Source: Cichorium intybus (taxonomy: Eukaryota > Streptophyta > Magnoliopsida > Asterales > Asteraceae). Taken from it: a stretch of DNA of 64,000 nt. This document shows positions 31,783 to 43,961 of this stretch, piece after piece. A program made the translations under genes and the position numbers. Under the pieces are notes generated by a model. The model worked only from the letters and a program-made list of their open reading frames with translations. It did not search any database and was not told where the DNA came from. Where the stretch lies: positions 62,385,854-62,449,853 of the forward strand of contig CM042011.1 of the NCBI GenBank assembly GCA_023525715.1. The letters run 5' to 3'. The first letter of the stretch is position 1, and every line of letters begins with the position of its first letter.

Positions 31783-33022
31783 TGGAACGAAGATAAAGCA
31801 CCAAATTGTTATGACCAATTCGAAATGGTTGATCTCCTTTAAACAGTAAAGAAAAAACAATTAAGAACTCAAAAAAAATCTTGTTATCCTTTCATCAAGC
31901 ACATTACAATTGAAATAAATATGCAAGCTATAACTAGAATCTAGGAAACCATGCATGCTGAAATGGAAATGTGTCCTACTTAATATGCACTATTGCATTA
32001 CTGGTTTCTTAAACATGTTTTCGTATCCAATGTAGTCTGACACAATCATAAGGCTATAAGGCGTACCAACCCCACTCCATCGAGCACCACCTCAGCATCC
32101 CCACACTCATTTCCCTTTAGTGGACACACACTCCCCACACCTCCACACCAAAAAGTACAAAATAATTTGCTTTTGGTACAAGTTTTCAATGCATGAGAGA
32201 AAGAAAAAGAAAGAGATTGGAGGGGGTACGGTGCCTGAGCACTTCAATTCTTGATCCGAGGCTCGAACATATCTCAGGCACGGTGTTCTTGGGCCATCCT
32301 TAAGCGCCACGCCAGACCTTGAGGTAGCTCGTAGGGTATGGCGCACAATCTAAAACTCCATTATGTTCATCATTTTCATTCGATTATAATGTCCTATTTA
32401 TTAGTGGCAACCTGGATTACTACATATCAAAGATATTTTCAAAAAATGGATTAAATAGAATATCTAAATTGCCAACCCTAACTTCTTTTATCAGTATAAG
32501 GTCGACATTCTTGTGATGAGCCCATTTATGCCCACAGTTTGTCTACTTATTTAGGTTGTGTTTGATAGTTACTTACTGAGTTAGATCTGACTGGTCAAAG
32601 GCCTGACTGAGTCATAAGCTCGTACCGAGTCAGCCACTGACTGAAACCATGTTGTTTGATTATGCATCCAACTGAATTTGCTGAAGGACGAAAATGATCA
32701 TGTTACCCTTTTATCCTATCTTTTGTTGGATATAATGTATCTGTTTGATAAAATATAAAAGTTAAGTTGTTGAACAATTATAAAAAATACAAAATATCAT
32801 ACAAAATCCAAATTAAACATAAAGCATTTGAAATTCAAATAAAAACATATTGAAATTCTTGGAGCTAAAAAAACTAGCATATGGTAAAATCCAGTTAATA
32901 CGTCTTTATAAAGTCCAACTTGAGTAATTACATATCTCAACCATATTTGCACACAAACTCTAGTAAATTACTAAACACACTTTTGACATTTTGCTTATGC
33001 CTAAAAATCACATCAACAAGAG
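31783..33022. other. Intergenic, possible TIR element start near 32553
   Basis: No gene seen. GGTTGTGTTTGATAG at 32553 resembles, in inverted form, GGGCGTATTTGATTT near 39088. This might be the two ends of an old element into which the later hAT, LINE-like and copia insertions went. Weak. A GC-richer stretch at 32210-32345 has a GTGCCTGAG / CTCAGGCAC inverted repeat. Confidence 0.35.
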
Positions 33023-33732
33023 TAGAGGTGTCAAAAACTGATACAACACGACAACCCGACACGAACTCGAAACGAAATAAACAGGTTTGTGTAAGAGATT
33101 TCAACCCGTTTAATTAAATGGGTTGATACGACACGACACAAAAATTAAACGGGTGAGGTCAGGGTTGAAACTTTCAACTCGACAATGACTCGAAAATGAC
33201 CCGTTTATTTATATTCAAGTTTTTCTAATTCTTACGTAAACTGGACAGGTCAAAAACCAAAACCATATTTAATGGAAAAACTTCATGTTGATGTGTTTTA
33301 TAATATAGGGCTGCTTAGCCGACAAGGTCATGAATTCATTTTCACTTTTTTCATTTCTCACTCATACTCCATAGTCTTACTCGACCTTTCCCTCCTCTTC
33401 ACAACCTCGTCATTTCGTCTCCCCGACTCCTAATGCTTTAACGTTGCTCTCTAAACTTTGTGTGAATTTTCTCCTTAACTTCTACTCCTAGTTTTTCATA
33501 TTTTCCTTTTCGCCTCCTAAACTCCTACTCTTTCAACCTACTTAGTTTTTCAACTCGAAAAGTGACATGATATATTTACAACGTCTAAACCCTAAACCTC
33601 AAACCCGAAACTCGACATGAAAATAAACGGGTCGACACCACACGACACAATAATTAAACGGGTTGGGTTAGGGTCGAGCACTTTCAACCTGTTTAATGTT
33701 TTGACACGACACGACATGTGTTGCTAGGTCTA
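33023..33732. mobile_element. hAT-type non-autonomous element
   Basis: 710 bp with a perfect 8-bp target duplication AACAAGAG at 33015-33022 and 33733-33740. The ends are TAGAGGTGTCAAAA and, inverted, TAGACCTAGCAACA. Subterminal repeats of ACGACACGACA, AACGGGT and AACCCG in both orientations are typical of the group. The interior (33300-33560) is CT-rich with no transposase. Confidence 0.85.
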
Positions 33733-33740
33733 AACAAGAG

Positions 33741-33960
33741 AACCATTTCATAAAACCAAAATACAAGATTATTTGCTTGACAAAGTAATAAACTTGAAGG
33801 CCATTTCTTTCTTTTTCTTCTTTCATCTTGTATGGATAAAATAAATAATAATAAGTAATGAACCTCCGTCTTTTTATCTGAAACAAGAAGTCCATACAGT
33901 TGTTCTTGAAAACATTATAGTAACCAAAACAGTCGAGAACTCTGCCGGTGAGGAAACAGT
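33741..33960. other. Intergenic, nothing recognised
   Basis: AT-rich with short frames; no feature supported. Confidence 0.4.
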
Positions 33961-33969
33961 CGGGATTAG

Positions 33970-34605
33970 TGCTGGTTTTTTTTTCAAATAGCAACAATTT
34001 TATTAGGCAATGTACTTTAGAAACTCCGGAATAAAGACTTGCAACATGCAACAGAACTATACAATGGAACCAAAAAAAATTGCAGGCAAGTAATGCCAGA
34101 CTAGACATCACAGAATGAAGAAGACAGCGGACTAGGCTACGTCCCTTAGAAACTCCAGAATAAAATGTCCGCTGAGCCAAAAAACACCACGTTCCAACAA
34201 AACGACCACCTTAACTCGAGCAAAAAAACCACCAGCTTCTAAAGAGCAAAAAAAAAAAAAAAAAAAAAACTCTAGCAAACAAATCCAGCAACCAACTAGC
34301 ATCGTTAAGGGATTGAAACATCCGGTTAAAGTTTATTACTTCTATAGCACAAAACTCCAGCACTTTAAAAATTACCAGAAATACCCCAGCACCATGAATG
34401 TTTGAAATAAACTCAAATAGCCATTTCTCCACACGACAATGAAACTCATGATAGAATTCACTGAATGTTTGAAATAAACTCAAATAGCCATTTCTTCGCA
34501 CGGCAATGAAACTCATGATAGAATTCACCAAAATCAAAAAGCTTTAAAATCCATTCAAAACTGAAGCGCAAAGCTTGGACTTTAAGGAAAAGCACTAATT
34601 GAATC
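33970..34605 (-). mobile_element. Probable LINE 3' region with poly(A) and a 67-bp tandem duplication
   Basis: On the minus strand the region ends CCTAATAAAATTGTTGCTAT followed by a run of A at about 33985-33977, similar in style to the LINE 3' UTR at the window start (TTAATAAAATTG). A second A/T run lies at 34247-34269. Within it the 67-bp unit beginning TGAATGTTTGAAATAAACTC (34395-34461) is repeated at 34462-34528. No reverse transcriptase domain is readable. Confidence 0.4.
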
Positions 34606-35067
34606 TGTTGGTGATTTTTAATAACCAAAACATAAACGCGGAAGCTTAAACCTTAGATCTTGATCTCGAATCTGATTAAAAGAAATAGACAAACGAAGAT
34701 AACATACCTGTTTCCTTTGAGCTTTTCAGATCTGATGAGAAGGGTTGGTTTTCCAGTTGATCTCAAAAGTTCTCTTTAAATCCCCCAGCAATATACCTCA
34801 CGAATTTTAGTGTGTATTTATGTATCTTTGATTTGCTGCTCGTCACGTGTTTATATAGGTGGAGATATAACCGAATGTGAGAGATTTAAGGGATATAGAT
34901 GAGTTTGATTCAACCGGGAACTCAACCCACGGGATATACACTAGATAAGGTTTATCTACTATTCAAAATCAGTCCATCAACAATTTTAAATAGCATTATC
35001 TATTAGTTCCGAATTTATGATAACAATATATTATTTAGATATTAAGTGGTCCCATAATTATCCAACA
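34606..35067 (-). repeat. 3' LTR of the deleted copia element
   Basis: On the minus strand it begins TGTTGGATAATTATGGGACC and ends ...AAAATCACCAACA. 462 bp. Confidence 0.92.
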
Positions 35068-35469
35068 ATCTCCCACTGGACCACGAATATCTAAATGTAT
35101 ACATAATCATATAAGCTCTTTAACATATATTATCATAGCATTGGTACCCTTAAACAATCTCGTCCATTAATCATAAAAATATAGGATCAAAGTAGTCTTC
35201 GTTACAATTTACGTAACTAAACTCATCAATGGTCACATATACATATATGACTAAACGACATAGATTAAACATAAATGTGTGGTTTTGAAATCATATTAGA
35301 TTTCCTACGAGTCCCTATTTAGCTTGAAGTGAGATCTAACTTCAAATAAGTGCAAATAATAATGAATAAACTGAATCCTTAGTTCTGTACAGAAATGAAT
35401 AATTATTCTTAAACAAAACATAAAGCACCAAAATAACATGCAAAACTCCCACTAAAACAAAATATCATC

Positions 35470-35810
35470 AATCATTATCACACCCATGTGTGTAGTATGC
35501 TCGTGAAAGACCTTGGGAGGTAATCCCTTCGTGAGCGGATCCACTATCATGGAGTTTTGTCCTGATGTGCTCTATTAAAATCTTTTCATTTTGCACTATT
35601 TCTTTAACAACTAGAAACTTAATGTCAATACGCTTTGACTTAGTATAACTTCAGTTGTTGTTGGAATATAACATTGCTGAATTATTGTCACAATACAACT
35701 TTAATGGTCTTTCAATACCAACATTACGCAGCCCCGTGACAAAATTCTGTAATCATATCCCGATATATGATGCCTTAAAGCATGCAACAAATTATGTCGC
35801 CATAATGGAA
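35470..35810 (-). pseudogene. Remnant of copia pol: end of RNase H
   Basis: Minus-strand pieces read NFVTGLRNVGIERP, LYCDNNSA, SKRIDIKF and, after a frameshift, MIVDPLTKGLPPKVFHEHT, the classic end of copia RNase H. Several stops and shifts. The sequence from about 35811 to 38131 keeps no recognisable domain. Confidence 0.75.
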
Positions 35811-38131
35811 GAAGTTACCAGAGGCTGCTTAAAGCTCTTCCATGAAATAGGACATCCTGCTACCAGGAAAATGTAGCCCGGTGTGGATCGGTAACTATCT
35901 TGGCATCAAGTAAAATTAAAATCAAAATACCCAATGATCTCCAAAAGATCTGATTTTCTATATGTGAGCATATAGCCTTTTCCTGTATGATCATTTTGTT
36001 CTCAATATCACCGTATAAAACCAAAAAGATATATTTACTCCCACTATACTTTTGATACACAAATCATCAGTTTGCATTTATCTCAAAACCAAACGAGATA
36101 ATGATACGATGAAACTCATGATACAAAAGATAGGATCTCATAAGTTAAGGTTGTTGATTTTGTTCATTATAAATAGGAGATTGAATAACATTGTCAGTCC
36201 TTGTTCATGAATTACTACTTCATCAGTAGGTACTTAAAATTCACACATCATCAGAAACAATAATATGAATCATGATAGATTGTTCATCAATGACAACGTT
36301 TCTAACCTTATTTCTCCCCCAAACTCAACATCCTCAAAAAACGTTGCTATATCCAAATTGCATTGTCAAGGTTCATGCAACAGAGAACTAACATAATGCT
36401 CTCATTCCATTCCGTAAAGATGGTCCCGTGAAGCGCATAAATAACATTCATATTGCAAATATTATGCAAGGACTCAAATTTGATGTTTTGAGAACATAAA
36501 TAACATATTACTTCTTTATGCTCATTAATTCATAAACTTTAATCAATAAATGCAATTTACGACAATACTGCAAGGTATCAACACAACATTAATATCAAAT
36601 CTTTGGAAAATAATATTAACTTGCAACAGATATCTTGTTGTAGTAATAAAACATTGACAATAAATCATATAAATTAATAAGTCCCTCTTTGGATTGACTT
36701 ATTAATCACATGAAACCGAATAATTGTTATATGTTTACCGCCGCATATGTGTTTATTCGACCAAATATTAATCTATCTTTGGGTCGGTTAATATCCGCAT
36801 TAATAAACACATAAACTATAATATTTAAATTCAATTTATGACAACATCACAAGTTATCAACACAACATTAATATCAAGTCTTTAGACAGTAATATTAACT
36901 TGCAACAGATATCTTGTTTTATAGTGATAAAGCATTGACAATAAATTATGTCAATTAATAAGTCCATCTTTGGATCAACTTATTAATCACATTGAACCGA
37001 ATAATTGTCAAATGTTTACCACAACATATGTATTTATCCGACCAAATATTGAACTACCTTTGGGTCGGCTAATATCCACATTAATAAACACATCAACTAT
37101 AAAACTTAAATTCTTTATAAATAAATTTTCACAAAAGAGATCACTTTGATGACATACTGTGTCAATTAATTTATCAGAAAAATAAATAATGTCATAACTG
37201 AATTTATTGACAACCAAAAGTATTTATATATTTACATAAACATTATTGCAAAATTTCATAAAAGCAAAATTCGACAATACTTTTCGAAACATACACATGA
37301 TGGACATTAAATTGTTATCTGTAAAATATCATAATACTAGTTTAATATAACTAAGTGGCTTCATAATTATTTTATGAAATTTCCGATTAGCCCATGTTTG
37401 CAAAAATTCTATATGCTTGATAACTTAAGCTAGAAACCAAAACACCGGCAAACAAGGAACGCCGGAGAAGCAAAAAAAAAAAAACTTTTAGTATTTAAAT
37501 CCAAAATTATAATAGTCTCCTTTCAAATTTTATAGCCGATTCTCACGCATAAAGATTTCTTTTATATTAACCAATATATATTTACCAAAAGTGTATGCAG
37601 TCATTGACAAGGGACAGTTTCTCAAAATATATATGTATATATATAATGGACAAAAGCTTTCAACCCACTTTAAACTTTAAGAACCAATATGCATTACAAA
37701 AAAACTATAAACACTTACCTTTATAGTCAATTAAACCAAAAAACAAAAAACCCCAATGGACCAGGCAAAAGAATCACCGGATGTTATTTATTTATTATTA
37801 TTTAAAAAATAATAATATGCTTATGTGAATAGTCGCTATCGAATTCAGAAAAAAAACATAACCTAGCTGTTATCAAGAAAGATTGTGTGTACTTTGATAA
37901 TATCAATACATACACACACAGATTGATAAGAATTTAAAACTCTTATCCCATATATCCAAAGAAAGAATGAAAAATAAAATTGGCCGCCATAATTCTTCTC
38001 TCGTCGTTGACAACAATCAAATTACGAAGCCATAAACAGTTATGATTCAATCGAAGATAATCAGGTTTTTTTTCTCGAATACAAAAGAACTTAAACCCAA
38101 TTAAAGATTTTCCAGTAACAGATTCGAGTTT

Positions 38132-38143
38132 GCTCTGATACCA
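38132..38143 (-). other. tRNA-Met primer binding site of the deleted copia element
   Basis: TGGTATCAGAGC on the minus strand, next to the inner end of the right LTR. It is complementary to the 3' end of initiator tRNA-Met, which primes minus-strand DNA synthesis. Confidence 0.85.
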
Positions 38144-38145
38144 AT

Positions 38146-38607
38146 TCTTGGTGATTTTTAATAACCAAAACATAAACGCGGAAGCTTAAACCTTAGGTCT
38201 TAATTTCGAATCTGATTAAAAGAAATAGACAAACGAAGATAACATACCTGTTTCCTTTGAGCTTTTCAGATCCGATGAGAATGGTTGGTTTTCCAATTGA
38301 TCTCAAAAGCTCTCTCTAAATCCCCCAGCAATATACCTCACGAATTTTAATGTGTATTTCTGTACCTTTGATTTGCTACTCGTCACGTGTTTATATAGAT
38401 GGAGATATAACCGAATGTGAGAGATTTAAGGGATATAGATGAGTTTGATTCAACCAGGAACTCAACCCACAGGATAAACACTAGATAAAGTTTATCTACT
38501 ATTCAAAATCAGTCCATCAACAATTTTAAATAGCATTATCTATTAGTTCTGAATTTATGATAACAATATATTATTTAGATATTAAGTAGTGTCATAATTA
38601 TCCAACA
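38146..38607 (-). repeat. 5' LTR of the deleted copia element
   Basis: 462 bp, collinear with 34606-35067. The inner terminus reads ACCAAGA where the other LTR has ACCAACA. Confidence 0.92.
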
Positions 38608-38612
38608 GAATC

Positions 38613-39219
38613 TTCAAACCTCACTGCCCACCTCAAAAAAATTACCCTGTGCAATTAAAGATGGCGGTGGCAACGCATCACTTTGTGATCACCAACATAA
38701 ATACTTGTAAATCGTCAAATCAATGTTACATATTCAAACCCTAATCGTCAAATCCTGTTGGTGAACGACGGTGGAGATGGATGTCAATGGCTAAGGCATG
38801 GCCAGAGGTAAGTGGTACAGCTGTAGGAGGAGGATAGGGAGTAGCAGATGCGTGAAAAGTGGAGGCGGTATCTATGGTTGCAGCGAATTTGGAAGCAACA
38901 AAGGAAAAGCAGAAAAAGGAATGCGTGTTTTTTTTTCTAGTCAGCGATGTACATATGTGGACTCAGACAGATCAATACAAACTGAGTAAGATGTGTTTTT
39001 TTGAGCCATCAAACGGTCTGATTTGGAACGGGTCAAACATTACCTTTTTTTTACTAGACCCAATAAGAGGTAAATCAAATACGCCCTTAATTTTAGATTT
39101 TCGTGTATCATTCGATAACAGTTAGCCTAATTAGTAATTATCCTTTTAAAACCATACCGATTATACAAATTGACAAAGGTCCGGGACAAATCTTGACCAT
39201 TGGTACAATCAACCTCCAC
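38613..39219. other. Intergenic between two copia elements
   Basis: Continues the sequence left of 34601. Contains a GC-richer patch (38760-38920) with short frames on the plus strand that match nothing I recognise, and the GTATTTGATTT inverted terminus near 39075. No gene called. Confidence 0.4.
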
Positions 39220-39224
39220 CACGT

Positions 39225-39519
39225 TCTTGGCAGCAATTGGTAAAAACACACCAGAAAACAAGAAAGATTATATGGAAACTCTTATTATAACCAAGAAACT
39301 AACTCAAAACTTTGTTACAATCGTTCCATTAACTCTCGATATCCTAACTCGATATCTAGACGTCTATATATACTAAACGTATGAGCATAGATAACTATCA
39401 TTAAAAGACTTCGTATTATCCTATAATATTGGCTTGTATTATGAGATAAGTACATATCCTAATACCTCAATGTATTAGTATTTATCTCAAAGTCTTCTAA
39501 TAATCAGAAATTATCAACA
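39225..39519 (-). repeat. 3' LTR of the full-length copia element
   Basis: On the minus strand it starts TGTTGATAATTTCTG and ends ...GCTGCCAAGA. The end is not the usual CA if the 5-bp target duplication is taken at face value. All five differences from the other LTR are T or A here against C or G there. Confidence 0.92.
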
Positions 39520-42500
39520 TTTACCCCCTAATTTCTGAATGGAAATTTGGAGGTCTTCTACACCAAGTAGCTTTCGCATCTCAATGAACTTTATCCTAGC
39601 TAACGCCTTAGTCAATATGTCAGCTCTTTGTTCCTTTCTGTTGAGCAATCTCCTTCTCTTCAACACGTTCTCGTATGTAGTGGAAACGAGACTTGATGTG
39701 CTTGCTCCGACCATGAAAAACAAGATTTTTTATCAAGGCGATTGTTGATGTGTTGTCAATCTTAATTACCACCTCTTGTACTTGAGAATCCGTCATTTCT
39801 CCCAGGAGATCTCACAACCAAACTGCTTGACAACTTGCTGCAGAAGTAGCCATATACTCAGCTTCGCATGATGATAATGCCACTGTCTCTTGCTTCTGAG
39901 AACACCACGTAATTGGTGATTCTCCAAAGTAAAATACATGTCCGGTGGTACTTCTTCCATCATCATGATCAATGTTGTGGCTACTATCACAGTATCCAAC
40001 TATACTTGTTTGATTGTTGCGAGTATAACGAATTCCATACCCAATAGTACCCTTAACATATCACAATATTTGTTTTATAGCAGCCATGTGAGACTTCTTT
40101 GGAGCTTGCATATACCTACTAACAATACCAACCGAGTATGCCAAATCAGGCCTTGTTTGAAGCAAATACCTCAATCTTCCAACTAGGCTTCGGTATTTTG
40201 TTGCATCAGTATCATCCTCGCCTTCACCTTTTGAGAATTTTACATTTGGATCCATTGGAACTAGAGTCGGATTATAGTCATTCATGCCTGCGTCTTTGAG
40301 CACCTTTTTTGCATACCCTTCTTGCATGACAAGTATGTCATCTTTCTGTTGATATACCTCTATCCCTAGGTAATATCGCAATACTCCAAGATCACTCATG
40401 TCAAAGTTCTTTGCCATCGCTAGCTTGAACTTATTTATAATTGATACATTTGTACCCGTGACAACTAAGTCGTCAACATATACTCCAACCAATATTAGAT
40501 CAGAATCCAATTTCCTTCGATATACTGCTTGTTCTTGCACACACCTTTGGAACTTCATGCCTTTTAAAATCCCGTCCAATTTCATGTTCCAAGTTCGAGG
40601 GGCTTGACGTAAACCGTACAACTCTTTTATGAGCTTGAACACGAAAACCTTTCTATCTTTCCTTTCGAAGCCTTCAAGTTGTTCAACATACACTTCTTCT
40701 TGCAATTCCCTATGTAAGAAAGCGGATTTCACATCGAGGTGGTGAAGTTCCCATCCTTTTGAAGCAGCTAACGCTATCAAAATTCTAACAGTTTCAATTC
40801 TAGCTACTGGTGCAAAAACTTCTTCGAAATCGATACCGTGTTGTTGAAGATATCCTTTTGCGACGATTCTTGCCTTATACTTTCTAATCGACCCGCTTAC
40901 ATCTCGTTTTACCTTGTAGACCCATTTTAGACCGATAATGGTTGTATTGCAAGGTCTTTTTACCAGTTTCCAAGTTCCATTCTTTTCAATAGAGTCGATT
41001 TCGTCTTTCATTGCTTTTACCCACAATGGATTCGTCTTGGCTTCATGATAATTTTTCGGTTCTTCTTCATTGAGAGCCAACAGCAGCTCATGGTTCTCAA
41101 TGTAAAAGTTGACATCAATATCATCATACCTTCTTGGGAATTGTGTGTTGCGGGTAGACCTTCGTAACAGTGGAACTTCTAACTGTGGAGCATCTTCTTG
41201 TGCAGCTGTTTTTGTTTCTATCTGAGGTGACTCACCTTCTTCTCCATCCTCGGTCCCATGTCCTCCATTCGCTACCGGTCCACTTCCGATGTCAACTGTC
41301 GTGGACCAATGAACCCAAAACATCTCGGATTCTAGTGTCGACTCGGTTTCTTTTTCCCAACTCCAACTCGAGTTTTCATCAAAGATAACATCCCGTGACA
41401 CCATGATTTTTCTTAGTGTAGGATCATAGAGGCGATAAGCTTTGGAGCCGGTTCAGACCCAAAATATACCATCTTTTTGGATTGATCGTCTAGCTTCTTT
41501 AGGTGAGGAGTTGTGATTTTCGCATAAGCTAGTGACCCAAAAACTCGTAAGTGTTTGATGTTGGGCTTGCGTTGATAGTATTTCTCATACGGAGTTGAAT
41601 CCTTGAGTGCTTTTGTTGGTAGCCTGTTTATAACATATGTCACGTGTCGAACTGCTTCTCCCCAAAGGAAATTAGGGACATTTTTGGCTTTTAACATGCT
41701 TCGTGTCATCTCAAGGAGTGTGTGATTCCTTCTCTCTACCACCCCGTTTTGCTATGGTGTGTAGGGAGCCGTCAGATGTCGTATCATTCCGTCTTCTTCA
41801 CAAAGCTTGTTGAATTCTTGTGAAGTAAATTCTCCTCCTCTGTCTGTGTGAAAAACCTTTATGCTGTTTTCACGCTCTTTTTCAACTAATGCCTTGAATT
41901 TCTTGAAAAAGGCTACGGTCTCGGTTTTTTCCTTCAACAGGTAAGTCCACATAAACCTTGAGAAATCATCAATAAGGACGAAGATATACTTGTTGCCTGC
42001 AATAGTTGATGGTGATATCGGCCCACAGAGATCTCCATGCACGAGTTCTAAGACATTCTCGGCCCGATACAAGGCCTTTTTTGAAAAAACGCCTCGTGTT
42101 TGTTTTCCAACTAAGCATGACTCACAAAGTTGGTTGGTTTCTGTGATAAGGGGTAGCCCTTTGACAAGTTCCTTTTTTGACATTGCCGAGATGTTATCAA
42201 AGTTGGTATGCCCTAGCCTTGCATGCCATAACCACGATTGCTCACTAATACGAGTGTGTAAGCAAACCGGTTTTCCTACTTTGATCTTTGTTTTGTAGAG
42301 TCGATTTACTGAGCGTTTTACAACGAATAAGATAGTGTTTCGACTATCATACAGGTGAAGGTAATCACCTTTCATTGAAACTTCACACCCATTCTCAGTT
42401 GCTTGTCCTAGACTAACAATATTAGTCCTAAGCCTTAGAATGTAATAAATATCGGTTAGCAATTTTTGACTTCCCTCCTCACTCTCGAATAGTATAGATC

Positions 42501-43635
42501 CTTTGCCATGGATCTCGACAAACGAATCATCACCAAACTTCACTCGGCCTCTAATTCTCTTATTTAATTCGGTGAAGAAAGATAAGTTACATGTCATGTG
42601 GTTACTCGCACCATTGTCTAGGTACCACACATCGTTGTTGTTGTCTTGATTTTCGAATTTTCTTGGTATAACACCTTCTTCATTCAAGAAGACTGTTTCG
42701 TAGAGAGTTTGAGCCATAAAGAGATATGGGTCTTGATCTTCAGCTCCGGACACATGTACTTCCTCTTGTTTCACCTTTCGATCCGGACATTGTGACGCGA
42801 AGTGTCCGAACTTGTCACACCTGTAACATTGTACTTTGGAACGGTCTTTGTTCTTCCCCTTTGGCTTGTCGGAGTCAGCGTTATTCGTGTTCATGTTTCG
42901 ATTATAAGAGTTATTATGTCGTCCTCCCCGACCCCTTCGTCCCGAACCGCGGCCTCCCCGACCACCACGGCTCGATTCTCCACATTGATTGTTAGACCCG
43001 GTTTTGTTGAACAAGAGTTTGTTTTGCTCATCTGATGGTTCACTTTCTCGAATATGCTCCTCGTAAGCCTTCAAACGCCCAACCACATCTTCGTATCCTA
43101 CTGTCTTGAGATCAAGGACCTGTTCTATAGAGGTGACGATGTGAATGAACTTTCTCGGCAGGCTTGTGAGGAATTTCTTGACAAGTTTGCACTCGGAGAT
43201 TGTTTCGCCAAGTGAGGCTGATTTTGATGCGATGCCAGAAAGACTATTTGCAAACTCATCGATGGTGCTATTCTCCTTCATCTTCAGGTTGTCGAACTCA
43301 GTGGTAAGAGTTTGTAGACAAGCTTCTCTTACCCTATCGGCGTCCAGATGGCGAGTTTGTATTGCAGTCCAGATCTCCTTTGCCGTATTCATCACGCCGA
43401 CTTGCAGGATGAGATCCTCAGGTATGGCTTGGAAGAGAACTGTGATAGCCATGTTGTTCTTCTTTACATCAGACGATCCCGGATCAATGGTTTCCCAAAC
43501 TTGGTGAACGTTAAGGATCACCTTCATACGTATTGCCCATACTGTGTAGTTTACCAAGCTGAGCATAGGGACGTGTAGCGACAGGGACGAGCCTTCCTTC
43601 GTACCGCTCGTTCCTGCATTGGTGGCGTCCCCCAT
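39514..43635 (-). pseudogene. gag-pol polyprotein of the full-length copia element, inactivated
   Basis: Starts ATG at 43635, just inside the primer site. Gag is followed by a zinc knuckle CYRCDKFGHFASQCPDR (about residues 270-286), the protease active site DNGAS, the integrase HHCC zinc finger (LWHARLGH...CESC) and core (DLCGP...DDFSRF), reverse transcriptase (WVYKVKR, LDVKSAFLH, YVDDL) and RNase H (CDSSH, SSCEAEYMA, DNTSTI). Breaks: in-frame TAG at 41754-41752 in integrase, a one-base loss near 41445, TGA at 40063-40061, TGA at 39814-39812 in RNase H, and a frameshift near 39640. Each stop is consistent with a C-to-T change. The order integrase before reverse transcriptase is copia-specific. 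It cannot move on its own. Confidence 0.95.
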
Positions 43636-43647
43636 CTACGGAACCAC

Positions 43648-43659
43648 GCTCTGATACCA
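43648..43659 (-). other. tRNA-Met primer binding site
   Basis: TGGTATCAGAGC on the minus strand, two bases inside the right LTR. Confidence 0.9.
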
Positions 43660-43661
43660 AT

Positions 43662-43956
43662 TCTTGGCAGCAATTGGTAAAAACACACCAGAAAACAAGA
43701 AAGATTATATGGAAACTCTTATTATAACCAAGAAACTAACTCAAAACTTCGTTACAATCGTTCCATTAACTCTCGATATCCTAACTCGATATCTAGACGT
43801 CTATATATACTAAACGTATGAGCATAGATAACTATCATTAAAAGACTTCGTATTATCCTGTAATACCGGCTTGTATTATGAGATAAGTACATATCCTAAT
43901 ACCTCAATGTATTAGTATTTATCTCAAAGTCTTCTAATAATCGGAAATTATCAACA
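43662..43956 (-). repeat. 5' LTR of the full-length copia element
   Basis: 295 bp with five differences from the left LTR. It keeps the C/G state at all five sites. Confidence 0.92.
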
Positions 43957-43961
43957 CACGT

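Larger units (their letters stand above)
34606..38607 (-). mobile_element. Ty1-copia retrotransposon, internally deleted
   Basis: 4002 bp with 462-bp LTRs (34606-35067 and 38146-38607) and a perfect 5-bp target duplication GAATC (34601-34605, 38608-38612). The primer site complementary to initiator tRNA-Met (TGGTATCAGAGC on the minus strand, 38143-38132) adjoins the right LTR, so the element runs on the minus strand. The purine tract AGTGGGAGAT borders the left LTR. Only the C-terminal end of pol survives; gag, protease, integrase and most of reverse transcriptase are gone, replaced by AT-rich sequence. The LTRs differ at many sites, so it is old. Confidence 0.92.
39225..43956 (-). mobile_element. 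Ty1-copia retrotransposon, full-length but broken
   Basis: 4732 bp, LTRs of 295 bp (39225-39519, 43662-43956), target duplication CACGT (39220-39224, 43957-43961). tRNA-Met primer site at 43659-43648 and purine tract AGGGGGTAAA before the left LTR at about 39520-39530, minus orientation. The LTRs differ at five positions, all transitions. One long gag-pol frame runs through gag, protease, integrase, reverse transcriptase and RNase H but is broken by three stops and two frameshifts. The right end lies 163 bp beyond the stop codon of the PDR transporter gene. Confidence 0.96.

Noticed and set aside
31624..31842. Plus-strand 72-residue frame MAIYGFSLFANMVDKV...
   Set aside because: Antisense to the gag-like fragment on the minus strand, which makes better sense as protein.
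33668..34180. Minus-strand frame of 170 residues
   Set aside because: Spans the end of the hAT element and a LINE-like 3' UTR with a poly(A); no conserved domain.
33965..34597. ATTAGTGCT and AGCACTAAT as a target duplication of the LINE-like insert
   Set aside because: They are in inverted, not direct, orientation on one strand, so they do not form a target-site duplication.
41990..43507. Plus-strand frames of 75 to 120 residues
   Set aside because: Antisense to the copia gag-pol frame.
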